This document shows, piece by piece, positions 1 to 6,051 of a DNA stretch of 6,946 nt. Source of the stretch: SAR202 cluster bacterium (lineage in GTDB: Bacteria; Chloroflexota; Dehalococcoidia; UBA3495); assembly GCA_009392075.1 (NCBI GenBank), contig VFHG01000075.1, forward strand, positions 1 through 6,946. Reading direction: 5' to 3'. Below the pieces are notes generated by a model. It saw only the letters and a program-made list of their open reading frames with translations. It made no database searches and was not told the origin of the DNA. The translations under genes were made by a program, and so were the position numbers. Numbering within the stretch: the stretch's first letter is position 1; each line of letters begins with the position of its first letter.

Positions 1-251
1 CGCGGTGGAACAAATCGGGATAACCATTCCCGACATTTAGGAAAATACGATGGGAATTAATGCAACAGTAATTCCGCAAGGGTCCCACCAACAAGATCCC
101 GGTGATCATGTTGTCCGCAAAGGGACAGCAACACGATATTGCCGCCGGAATTGATCAGGGCGTTTTTGATTACGTGACCAAGCTGTTCAACATCCCAAAT
201 CTCACCGACCGAATCAACAAGGCCCTGGCCTCGGTCGGTATTGAGAGCTGA
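1..251 (+). pseudogene. Decayed response-regulator receiver domain, C-terminal part (5' end outside the window)
   Basis: The frame ending at TGA 249-251 reads, from about 72, FRKGPTNKIPVIMLSAKG and on through FDYVTKLFNIPNLTDRINKAL. This is the classic second half of a CheY-like receiver: strand 4 ending in the conserved Ser/Thr, strand 5 with the conserved Lys (V-T-K), then helix 5. Upstream the frame is broken. TAA at 69-71 sits where a Leu is usual, after WELMQQ (51-68), which matches the usual D-G-W-E-L segment. A second in-frame stop lies at 21-23. The strand-3 region seems to continue in another frame as IGITIPDI (14-37), which ends at TAG 38-40 and has Gly (GGG, 17-19) where the phosphoacceptor Asp is expected. 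The usual T-K-P-F is T-K-L-F. Seen: stops and frame changes. Inferred: a pseudogene rather than sequencing error, although errors in an assembly could also explain it. The piece looks AT-richer than the genes downstream. Confidence 0.7.
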
Positions 252-353
252 AAACCAGTCTCGTTAGTCCCTGGTCGGCCGCAATCGTCCTTTCTTCGTC
301 ACTCGATTTTCCACTTCGAGACCCCAGTCGGGCTTTAAGCTAAGTGCGCCAGA

Positions 354-1682
354 GTGAATACCCAAAAAAAGAAGTTCCACCTCGCCCAATTTCTGGTGCA
401 CGGGCCAACGTACCACAGTCTGGCAATGTGGCGTCATCCTCGGACTGATTGGCCTGACGACAGTTGGCGGGACCCCAAACTCTACCAACATATTGCCCAG
501 GTCTGCGAGCGCGGACTTTTCGACACCGTGTTCTTCGCCGACTTGAACTATATCTCAGACTCCTTCAAGGGGTCCTTAGAGCCGGCGCTGCGTTACGCAA
601 CACAGGCCCCGGAGCACGATCCCATTCCGTTGCTCACTATGATGGCCGCCGAGACCAGCCATGTTGGGCTAGGGGCTACGTTCTCCACCAGCTACCAACA
701 CCCCTTTTACGCAGCCCGTCTCTGGGCCACGTTGGACCATCTGACCGGAGGACGGGCAGCCTGGAACGTCGTCACATCGCTGAACCAGAACCAAGCCTCC
801 AACTATGGCCAGACAAGCCTCGACCCACCCGAACTGCGCTATGAGAAAGCCCACGAGTTCATCGAAGTCTGCCAGGAGCTGTGGAATAGCTGGGACGAAG
901 ACGCCGTGGTGATGGACCGGGAGAACGCGGTCTTCACCGATGCGTCAAAGGTCCGGCGGATCGAATACGAAGGCAAATTCTATAGTTCACGTGGTCCTTT
1001 GAACGTGGTCCGCTCACCGCAGAACGGCCCGGCCTTGATCCAGGCTGGGAGGTCGCCAAAAGGCATCGAACTGGCCGCGAAATACGCTGACGCTGTTTTT
1101 GCGATTTACCCCCGCGCAACTGATGCGGCCACATATTATGCCGAAGTCAAGAATAAAGTAGCCGAACTGGGACGGGATCCAGACCACTGCGCCATCCTTT
1201 TCGGCGCTCAACCGATCATCGGCTCCAGCGAGGCGGAGGCGTTGGAGAAGCAGGAAGAGCACAACAGCCTGGTGCCGCTGGAGGGCGGCATGGCAATCCT
1301 GTCGGGCCACCTCAATTTCGACCTCTCCAAGCTGTCGCCCGACGACTACATGATGAGCAGGACCGAGCCTGAACTCCAACGCTCTCGCCGGGTCTACCAG
1401 AAAGAGAACGGGGAGTCGATGACCGTCAGTGAAGTTGCCCAACGCCACGGCGAGAGCGTGGGCCTGCCTCAATTCGTGGGCACGCCGCAGAGCGTCGCCG
1501 ACCAATTGGAGGCGTTCTTCGATGAGGTCGGCGGCGACGGGTTCATGCTGACGCCCATCTATTGCCCAGGCGCCATCGAAGAGTTCGTAGACCTGATCGT
1601 GCCTGAACTCCAACGCCGCGGTCGCTTCCGCACTGCCTACACCGGCAAGACCCAACGCGACCATTTCCGGCAGACGGACTGA
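354..1682 (+). CDS. NtaA/SnaA/DszA-type LLM class flavin-dependent monooxygenase
   Basis: A full-length (442 aa) member of the bacterial-luciferase superfamily, in the nitrilotriacetate / pristinamycin / dibenzothiophene-sulfone monooxygenase subgroup. Known relatives use FMNH2 supplied by a separate reductase and O2 to hydroxylate substrates or cleave C-N or C-S bonds in the cytoplasm. Seen: N-terminal strand with FHLAQF (8-13) and MWRHP (25-29); FFAD (60-63); the hallmark TLDHLTGGRAAWNVVTS (126-142); RYEKAHEF (162-169) and LWNSWDEDA (176-184); QAGRSPKG (230-237); and near the C terminus FVGTP (374-378) and PELQRRGRF. The start is GTG at 354. An in-frame TAA at 336-338 excludes earlier starts, and the next ATG (residue 25) would remove the first beta strand. 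There is no good Shine-Dalgarno, which is odd for an intact gene. The cupin gene follows after 102 bp. The substrate cannot be predicted. Family assignment is firm, specificity unknown. Confidence 0.93.
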   Translation: MNTQKKKFHLAQFLVHGPTYHSLAMWRHPRTDWPDDSWRDPKLYQHIAQVCERGLFDTVFFADLNYISDSFKGSLEPALRYATQAPEHDPIPLLTMMAAETSHVGLGATFSTSYQHPFYAARLWATLDHLTGGRAAWNVVTSLNQNQASNYGQTSLDPPELRYEKAHEFIEVCQELWNSWDEDAVVMDRENAVFTDASKVRRIEYEGKFYSSRGPLNVVRSPQNGPALIQAGRSPKGIELAAKYADAVFAIYPRATDAATYYAEVKNKVAELGRDPDHCAILFGAQPIIGSSEAEALEKQEEHNSLVPLEGGMAILSGHLNFDLSKLSPDDYMMSRTEPELQRSRRVYQKENGESMTVSEVAQRHGESVGLPQFVGTPQSVADQLEAFFDEVGGDGFMLTPIYCPGAIEEFVDLIVPELQRRGRFRTAYTGKTQRDHFRQTD

Positions 1683-1738
1683 AGTTCCCGCGAACCCGAT
1701 CAACTACAATCGACCAAATGGGCGAGATAAATTACCAT

Positions 1739-1756
1739 AGACGCGGAATCGCGACT
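1739..1756. repeat. Short inverted repeat upstream of the cupin gene
   Basis: AGACGCG-GAAT-CGCGACT forms two 7-base arms with one mismatch around a 4-base loop. It lies 28 bases before the cupin start and 14 bases before its ribosome binding site. It could be a regulator operator or a small RNA hairpin in the leader, or chance. A TACAAT sequence at 1705-1710 could be a -10 box, but I see no convincing -35 partner. Confidence 0.3.
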
Positions 1757-1784
1757 CACACGATAAAGTTAGGAGACCTTAAGT

Positions 1785-2111
1785 ATGGGCATCTTCCGGA
1801 TGTACACCGGGGACGACGGCAAAAGCGTCATGGAAGAACTTCAGATCGGTGACCCCATCCTGGAGTCTCTTAAGACCTGTACTGACTGCGCTATCCAGAT
1901 CAACGAGCCCACGGAGTTCTCAGAGTTCCACCCCGCTCCCCGCCGCCGCTGGATGAGCATGCTCAGCGGGCAGATCGATATCCAGATGGGCGACGGCACT
2001 ATCCACAGCTTTGGCCCAAACGACCTGCGGCTGTGGGAGGATTTGACCGGAGAAGGCCACAAGACCCGATTCCCAGTGCCCTCTGTCAGCATATCCATGC
2101 CTCTTCCCTAG
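1785..2111 (+). CDS. Small single-domain cupin protein
   Basis: A 108-aa protein with one beta-barrel core: FHPAPRRRWMSMLSGQ (48-63), then IDIQMGDGTIHSFGPND (64-80), then LWEDLTGEGHKTRF (83-96). The L-S-G, G-D-G, F-G-P-x-D and E-D-x-T-G-x-G-H pattern is typical of short stand-alone cupins. The full HxH...E metal motif of cupin motif 1 is not present; His49, Glu86 and His92 are the possible ligands, so metal binding and catalysis are uncertain. A TCTDC pair (31-35) precedes the core. The ATG start is supported by AGGAG at 1771-1775, 9 nt upstream, the best ribosome binding site in the left half. It lies 102 bp after the flavin monooxygenase and 25 bp before the zinc-ribbon gene, so it may share a transcript with both. 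Inferred role: binding or modifying an intermediate, or ligand sensing. Exact function unknown. Confidence 0.82.
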   Translation: MGIFRMYTGDDGKSVMEELQIGDPILESLKTCTDCAIQINEPTEFSEFHPAPRRRWMSMLSGQIDIQMGDGTIHSFGPNDLRLWEDLTGEGHKTRFPVPSVSISMPLP

Positions 2112-2136
2112 AGACAGGAAAACGAGAGCAGCGAAC

Positions 2137-2370
2137 ATGAGCGCACCCTCTCAACCGGATGAAAATCCCGAGGGAACTGTCAACGAAGTCCCTTATGAAG
2201 TGAAGGCGTGCGCCAGGTGTCGGAGCACCGAGATAGACCGCACAGAAGGGTTTCACCCGTTCGGCAGATGGCGATGCCGTAGTTGCGACCGGGCTTTCAT
2301 GATTCCCGCGCTGCAGATACGCGTCCTTCCATCGCACGAGATGCCGCCTCGGCACTGGCACTGGCAATAA
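2137..2370 (+). CDS. Small zinc-ribbon-like protein, function unknown
   Basis: A 77-aa protein that I cannot assign to a named family. Two Cys knuckles, CARC (25-28) and CRSC (47-50), are separated by 18 residues and are followed by aromatic/basic residues, as in zinc ribbons or rubredoxin-like folds. The first 20 residues are acidic and polar and probably disordered. The C terminus is short and rich in His and Trp (R-H-W-H-W-Q). There is no signal peptide or membrane segment. ATG at 2137 has GAGAG at 2124-2128, 8 nt upstream. The gene starts 25 bp after the cupin stop, and its own stop touches a terminator-like hairpin, so it looks like the last gene of the rightward unit. The Cys pairs and the gene arrangement support a real gene. 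It could be a metal-binding accessory protein, nucleic-acid binder or electron carrier; the sequence does not decide. Confidence 0.65.
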   Translation: MSAPSQPDENPEGTVNEVPYEVKACARCRSTEIDRTEGFHPFGRWRCRSCDRAFMIPALQIRVLPSHEMPPRHWHWQ

Positions 2371-2405
2371 AAAGGACCCCAAATTATGAATCGTGGTCTT
2401 TTTTT
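2369..2405. terminator. Bidirectional terminator-like hairpin between convergent genes
   Basis: An A-tract (2369-2373) and GACC (2375-2378) face GGTC (2395-2398) and seven Ts (2399-2405), with one bulged G at 2374 and a 16-base loop that itself can form ATT/AAT (2383-2385 with 2389-2391). The left arm overlaps the stop codon of the zinc-ribbon gene. The convergent - strand gene ends 32 bp to the right, so the element is placed to stop transcription from both sides. The GC stem is only 4 bp, so strength is uncertain. Confidence 0.55.
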
Positions 2406-2436
2406 ACGAGTCTGTGGCCCACCCGGTTTATGACCG

Positions 2437-2730
2437 CTAGATATCCTGTTTTTCGAAGTAATTGAATCTTGGCTCACCAGCTAGGAACGGTCCCACTGTC
2501 TCGGCTATGCCCGTTTCGTCCCGCCAAGCCTGGTACCGCTGTTGATGCGCCTTGGATTCCCAGTCTTCCACCAGATAGATGAGCCCAGAATCGCCTTGGT
2601 CCTGGTACACATCAACGCTCTGGCAGCCATCATAGGCCCTGGTGTCGGGCAACAGTCCCTTGAGTAAAGTTTTGAACTCTTCAACCCGTTCGGGCACTAC
2701 CGAGAAAGCCAATGTGACGGTTATTGCCAT
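2437..2730 (-). CDS. ABM-fold (putative quinol monooxygenase-like) protein
   Basis: A 97-aa protein of the antibiotic biosynthesis monooxygenase domain family (YgiN / quinol monooxygenase type), a dimeric ferredoxin-like alpha+beta barrel that often oxidises quinols or aromatic substrates without metal or flavin. Seen: first strand AITVTLAFSVV (2-12), helix with EEFKTLL, the family segment D-T-R-A-Y-D-G-C (29-36), strand VDVYQD (39-44), strand LIYLVEDWES (50-59) with the conserved Trp, and helix AHQQRYQAW (61-69). Length is normal for a stand-alone member. Its ATG follows the TGA of the PanE-like gene after 3 bp, so translation is probably coupled; GGAAG (complement of 2742-2746) lies inside that upstream gene. 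It is the last gene of the leftward operon. Some family members are only signalling or stress proteins, so oxygenase activity is inferred. Confidence 0.85.
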   Translation of the reverse strand: MAITVTLAFSVVPERVEEFKTLLKGLLPDTRAYDGCQSVDVYQDQGDSGLIYLVEDWESKAHQQRYQAWRDETGIAETVGPFLAGEPRFNYFEKQDI

Positions 2731-2733
2731 GGA

Positions 2734-3681
2734 TCACTCATCTTCCGCGGCGGGAAATTCGTCCCGCGCCTTCATCTCTTGCGGGAGCAGGCTGTCGTAG
2801 ATGAAAGAGTTCACCGGAGTGGGCACGCCGGCTTCCAGTCCCAGCCGCACTACGCCCCCATTTTGGACTTCCAACTCGGACGGCCTTCCCTCCATCAGGT
2901 CCCGCTGCATGGACGAAGTCCCGCTGGGAGGCGACGATTCCAGCCTAGCTATGGTCGCGGGAAGAGCATCAACGGGCATGTTGATGCCTTTAGCGTGAGC
3001 TACGACTAATACTTCCTTAACCACCTGCTGGGCCATCTCCCACGACCCGGCCACGCTGCGCCATTGCCCTACCGGCACACGGGTTATGGCGCCCACCCCG
3101 CTGTTGGCGGCCATAAACGCCAGTTTCCCCCACAGCGCCTGGTTTACGTTGGCGGGAATATTGGCCGTGACACCGGCGTTCTGGAAAGCCTCCAACAATC
3201 GCTGAGTCCGATCGCTAGGCGAATCGTCAGACTCGCCGAAGGAAACGAAGGGCTCGCTACCGGCGTGAAGGATGTGGCCAGGACCGACGATGTAGCTGAT
3301 CAGCCCGCCCAGTCCGATCACCACGGCCTTTTCTCCCAGCACGGACGCCAATTGAACGGGGGCTTCCACACCGTTCTGCATGGGCACCACAAATGTGTTG
3401 GGGCCGATCATTGGGCGCATGGCCTTGGCCGCGTCTATCACCTGCCAAGCCTTAACCCCCAAGATGACTGCATCGACGATCCCAGCCTCGGAGGGGTTGT
3501 CGGTGGCCAGCGCCGGGGTCGCCACGAAATCGCCCTTGATGCTATCGACCCGGAGTCCATGCTCCCGGATGGCGGCCAAGTGTTCACCGCGGGCGATGAG
3601 CACCACTTCCTCTCCTGCCTGGGACAACCGCCCGCCCAGATAACCGCCGATGCCTCCGGCGCCGAATATCGCTATCCGCAA
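2734..3681 (-). CDS. Ketopantoate reductase (PanE/ApbA) family NAD(P)H oxidoreductase
   Basis: A 315-aa protein with the two-domain layout of 2-dehydropantoate 2-reductases, which reduce an alpha-keto acid with NADPH. Seen: N-terminal Rossmann motif GAGGIGG (7-13); VILGVKAWQ (72-80); MQNGV (101-105) with the conserved Asn103; LWGKLAFMAANSG (183-195) with the likely catalytic Lys186; and SSMQRDLMEGRPSELEVQNG (256-275) with Glu269 at the site of the family acidic residue. The C-terminal helical domain is complete. The start is TTG at 3681, supported by GGGGAG 8 nt upstream; it places the Rossmann strand right at the N terminus. The gene lies 38 bp after the membrane protein gene and 3 bp before the ABM gene. 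No pantothenate genes are near, so it may act on another keto compound in the pathway encoded here. I withhold the symbol panE for that reason. Confidence 0.9.
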   Translation of the reverse strand: MRIAIFGAGGIGGYLGGRLSQAGEEVVLIARGEHLAAIREHGLRVDSIKGDFVATPALATDNPSEAGIVDAVILGVKAWQVIDAAKAMRPMIGPNTFVVPMQNGVEAPVQLASVLGEKAVVIGLGGLISYIVGPGHILHAGSEPFVSFGESDDSPSDRTQRLLEAFQNAGVTANIPANVNQALWGKLAFMAANSGVGAITRVPVGQWRSVAGSWEMAQQVVKEVLVVAHAKGINMPVDALPATIARLESSPPSGTSSMQRDLMEGRPSELEVQNGGVVRLGLEAGVPTPVNSFIYDSLLPQEMKARDEFPAAEDE

Positions 3682-3689
3682 TCTAACTT

Positions 3690-3695
3690 CTCCCC
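3690..3695 (-). promoter_or_regulatory. Shine-Dalgarno fixing the TTG start of the PanE-like gene
   Basis: On the - strand this reads GGGGAG, 8 nt before the TTG at 3681-3679. It is a strong site and justifies a rare TTG start over any internal ATG, which would delete the GxGxxG nucleotide-binding loop. Confidence 0.7.
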
Positions 3696-3719
3696 AGAAT
3701 TGGTTGGCCCAGGATCAGG

Positions 3720-4142
3720 TCAGCTAAGTTCCAGTCTCCGGTCCGGGCCTGCTAGGTCCAACAAACGCCGCCAGATCCGGCGGCTGTTATCGTCCCGCAA
3801 CATGCAGACCTTGATGTTGTGGGGACCGGGCCCATGAGCGCAGGAATGACCGATATTGCCCCGAACTTTATCACACCAAACGTAGGCGTGAAGTAAAGGT
3901 AGCGGGTTCTCCACATTGGCGCCTCCGGAGATCGTGTCCCACCGAGGAGCATGGAGGTCGGCCCACCGCACCCGCCCTAGTCCACGGTCGTTCCAATCAC
4001 GCCTGACGTAGACGTTGGACCGGCCCAGGGTCTGCCGCCAGGCAAAGCCTATGGTCAGGCTCAGGATGATCGCAACCAGCCACATGATCAGCCGCAAGAC
4101 TCGCCATAACAACTTGAAAACAAACCCCAGAATCCTAAGCAC
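3720..4142 (-). CDS. Small single-span membrane protein with Cys/His-rich C-terminal region, function unknown
   Basis: A 140-aa protein that I do not recognise. Residues 5-35 form a hydrophobic stretch with interspersed Arg/Lys at its start (K10, R14, R17), most likely one transmembrane helix or uncleaved signal anchor. The rest is polar, Arg- and Trp-rich, with W50, W60, W68, W89 and W124. A cluster of C90, H99, C101, H103, H108 and C113 could bind a metal or heme, though this is only a pattern. The start is GTG at 4142, 2 bp after the Nudix stop codon, which suggests translational coupling; I see no strong Shine-Dalgarno. The PanE-like gene starts 38 bp downstream. Support for a real gene comes from its snug fit in the operon, the clean membrane segment and the lack of any competing gene on the other strand. 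The product remains hypothetical. Confidence 0.65.
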   Translation of the reverse strand: MLRILGFVFKLLWRVLRLIMWLVAIILSLTIGFAWRQTLGRSNVYVRRDWNDRGLGRVRWADLHAPRWDTISGGANVENPLPLLHAYVWCDKVRGNIGHSCAHGPGPHNIKVCMLRDDNSRRIWRRLLDLAGPDRRLELS

Positions 4143-4144
4143 GG

Positions 4145-4612
4145 TTACTGAAAAACCGCTTCCGGTAGATTCTTTACAGCATCGTGGATGCGGGTTAGGT
4201 GGTGCTCCAAAGTGTCCATGGCTTCAATCTCGGCCACCGTGTACCATCCAAAGTCGATGGTCTCCTCGCTCAAGCCCAGTGCACCGCCCGTGATCTCAGC
4301 CTCGAAACTGAATGCGACAGGCTGAATCTTGTTTCCATCGCGAAATTCGATGAGTATGTCCGGGGTGGTGTAGATGCCAACAAGCCTGGTCACACGCACT
4401 ACTAAGCCAGTCTCCTCAAGGACTTCTCGGACGCAGGTCTCCGCGGCGCTCTCCCCAGGATCCATCCCGCCTCCGGGCAGGCACCAACGGCTGTTGTCCT
4501 CCCGCTGAGTCATCAGGACCTTCTCTCTTGAGTCGTCGAAGATCAACGCCGAGGCGCCGATCCGTAACACGCCTTCCTTTCCGATCCTGTCGCCAAAGGT
4601 CATGATGCTCAT
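4145..4612 (-). CDS. Nudix hydrolase
   Basis: A 155-aa, single-domain Nudix protein. The full Nudix box GX5EX7REUXEEXGU is intact at 48-70: G48, E54, R62, E63, E66, E67, G69, L70. The Glu cluster binds the Mg2+ that drives hydrolysis of a nucleoside diphosphate linked to another moiety. The preceding RWCLPGGGMDPGES segment and the flanking strands (ASALIFDD, KVLMTQRE) are typical. Length is normal for a house-cleaning or ADP-ribose/NADH-type member, but no substrate motif lets me choose. ATG at 4612 has GGAG (complement of 4625-4628) 12 nt upstream, rather far; the ATG at residue 4 is an alternative. It is the first gene of the leftward operon. Given the flavin and nicotinamide enzymes around it, clearing damaged dinucleotide cofactors is a possible role, but this is a guess. 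Confidence 0.92.
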   Translation of the reverse strand: MSIMTFGDRIGKEGVLRIGASALIFDDSREKVLMTQREDNSRWCLPGGGMDPGESAAETCVREVLEETGLVVRVTRLVGIYTTPDILIEFRDGNKIQPVAFSFEAEITGGALGLSEETIDFGWYTVAEIEAMDTLEHHLTRIHDAVKNLPEAVFQ

Positions 4613-4774
4613 TGGGTGATAATTCTCCGGTCAGCGGCCCCTGGTTCCTGGGCGCTTTCGATTCTGATGTAGAGTGCTCCAAGCGGCGGAATTAAACAAG
4701 AACACCGGCGTTGGGATAGCTTCTCCTCGCTGCCTGATCTTTCCATCACGCCCAAGAACAGAGCAGGCATGGCA

Positions 4775-4802
4775 TTGACGGTCTTAACGCACTCTCTATA
4801 AT
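4775..4802 (+). promoter_or_regulatory. Near-consensus sigma70-type promoter for the 381-aa/294-aa oxidoreductase pair
   Basis: TTGACG (4775-4780, five of six consensus bases) and a perfect TATAAT (4797-4802) are separated by 16 bp. A start near 4809 would leave a leader of about 70 nt before the ATG at 4878. It lies in the 265-bp divergent spacer, in the right orientation. I found no equally good promoter facing left for the Nudix operon. Confidence 0.72.
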
Positions 4803-4877
4803 GGTGTCCACCAGAACTCATCGAATCTAAAGCCACAACCTGGAATTAGAGGCTGGAGTGGCCACCACGAGGAGTAC

Positions 4878-6023
4878 ATGAAATTTGGATTGTTCTACCA
4901 GATTCAAGTCCCCAAGCCGTGGGACGAAGACAGCGAATCCAAGCGAATCTGGGAAGCCCTGGACCAGATTGAGTACGCCGAGGAGATGGGCTACGACAGC
5001 GTCTGGTTCTCGGAACACCATTTCAGGCCGGTCTGGTCGCATAATAGCGCTCCCGATCTGACTTTAGCGGCAGTCAGCCAGCGAACGTCACGCATCCGGT
5101 TGGGCGTAGGCGTGGTCTTGGCGCCGATACACCACCCGCTGCACACCGCCGCCCGCATGTCCACTCTAGACATCCTCAGCAACGGCCGTGTGGACGTGGG
5201 CCTGGGCCGCACCGGGTATCCATACCAGCTCACGCCCTATGGGACCAAACTGGAAGACACGCGGGGTATGTGGGAGGAGTTTGCTCAAGTCCTGCCTAAG
5301 ATATGGACCGAGGAAGTTGTCTCTCACGAGGGCAAGTACTACCAGATCCCGCCTCGTGAGGCGCTTCCCAAGCCCATCCAAAAACCCCACCCGCCACTCT
5401 GGTCAGCTTGTTCTAGTGAAGCCACCACCCGCACCGCCGCCGAGTTGGGCCTGGGCGCCCTGGTCGGCAGCGAAGGTGGCCCGGATAAGGTAGGCGACGT
5501 CCTTCAGCTCTACCAACAAGCGCTAAAAGCCGCGAATCCCACTGGAGTAGCGCCCAACATTCAAAATGCGCTGATGACCGCAGGCTTCTGCCACGAAGAC
5601 CCCAAGGAGATTGAGGGCCGGGGCACGGAGTTGATCGGTTGGTACATGGACCAGCAGCGGGAACGGGCCCGTCTGGTCTGGCAGGGCGTCGACCCGGCCA
5701 CCGTGCCACCTGACTACCAAGGGTATTACGAGCGGGACATGAAGCTGGCAGCCGGTCCACATCCAGGAGAGGCCACCGCCAGCGAGATCGTCAAGAAGGG
5801 CACTTCCTTCTGCGTCGGTACGCCTGAGCAGTGCATCGAGTTCTTCGAGAAGTACGAGGCGATGGGAGTAGAGCAGGTCTTCCTGCTCTCAGCCATCGGA
5901 CCTGCTAGTCACGAGGAAGTGATGAATACCCTGACCATGTTCGGGAAGCATGTGATTCCCCACTTCCGGGCCAAGGAAAAAGGCCAAGCAGCGTCCGGCA
6001 TGCCCTCAGCAGCCAACGACTAG
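4878..6023 (+). CDS. LLM class flavin-dependent oxidoreductase (luciferase-like monooxygenase)
   Basis: A 381-aa TIM-barrel enzyme of the bacterial luciferase family, closer to the LuxA-like branch than to the NtaA branch. Members use reduced flavin and O2 to oxidise a carbonyl or other substrate. Seen: MKFGLFYQIQ first strand; IEYAEEMGYDSVWFSEHHF (31-49), with the EHH motif that in LuxA includes the catalytic His; RIRLGVGVVLAPIHHPLHTAAR (72-93); TLDILSNGRVDVGLGRTG (96-113); EGKYYQIPP (151-159); PHPPLWSACSS (170-180); and GTPEQCIEFFEKY (314-326), closing with a strand/helix pair. ATG at 4878 is preceded by GAGGAG (4869-4874), only 3 nt away, which is close but usable. The last 15 residues are low-complexity and probably disordered. 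A near-consensus promoter lies 75 bp upstream and the F420-type enzyme follows after 28 bp, so the two are probably co-expressed. Substrate unknown; the electron-supplying reductase is not in the window. Confidence 0.93.
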   Translation: MKFGLFYQIQVPKPWDEDSESKRIWEALDQIEYAEEMGYDSVWFSEHHFRPVWSHNSAPDLTLAAVSQRTSRIRLGVGVVLAPIHHPLHTAARMSTLDILSNGRVDVGLGRTGYPYQLTPYGTKLEDTRGMWEEFAQVLPKIWTEEVVSHEGKYYQIPPREALPKPIQKPHPPLWSACSSEATTRTAAELGLGALVGSEGGPDKVGDVLQLYQQALKAANPTGVAPNIQNALMTAGFCHEDPKEIEGRGTELIGWYMDQQRERARLVWQGVDPATVPPDYQGYYERDMKLAAGPHPGEATASEIVKKGTSFCVGTPEQCIEFFEKYEAMGVEQVFLLSAIGPASHEEVMNTLTMFGKHVIPHFRAKEKGQAASGMPSAAND

Positions 6024-6051
6024 TCAGTCACCTGATCGACGGAGATATGGC

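Noticed and set aside
108..251. A separate 47-codon gene starting at ATG 108
   Set aside because: The sequence is the end of a receiver domain whose earlier part is visible upstream in broken form, so it is a remnant rather than an independent small gene.
302..320. CTCGA...TCGAG inverted repeat before the first monooxygenase as a terminator or operator
   Set aside because: Only 5 bp per arm, a 9-base loop and no T-run; too weak to call.
1014..1703. A 229-codon - strand frame antisense to the NtaA-type monooxygenase
   Set aside because: The opposite strand encodes clear conserved motifs over the whole stretch; this frame shows none.
3064..3837. A 257-codon + strand frame antisense to the PanE-like gene
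   Set aside because: It is a shadow of a well-supported gene: no domain, and a composition typical of a reverse-frame reading.
4609..4836. A 75-codon - strand frame whose TGA overlaps the Nudix ATG as ATGA
   Set aside because: The ATGA overlap is attractive, but the protein has no recognisable fold or motif, its composition looks random, and it runs antisense across the strong rightward promoter. It is more likely chance.
5413..5760. A 115-codon - strand frame within the 381-aa oxidoreductase gene
   Set aside because: Pro/Arg-rich reverse-frame product with no motif, fully inside a firm coding region.
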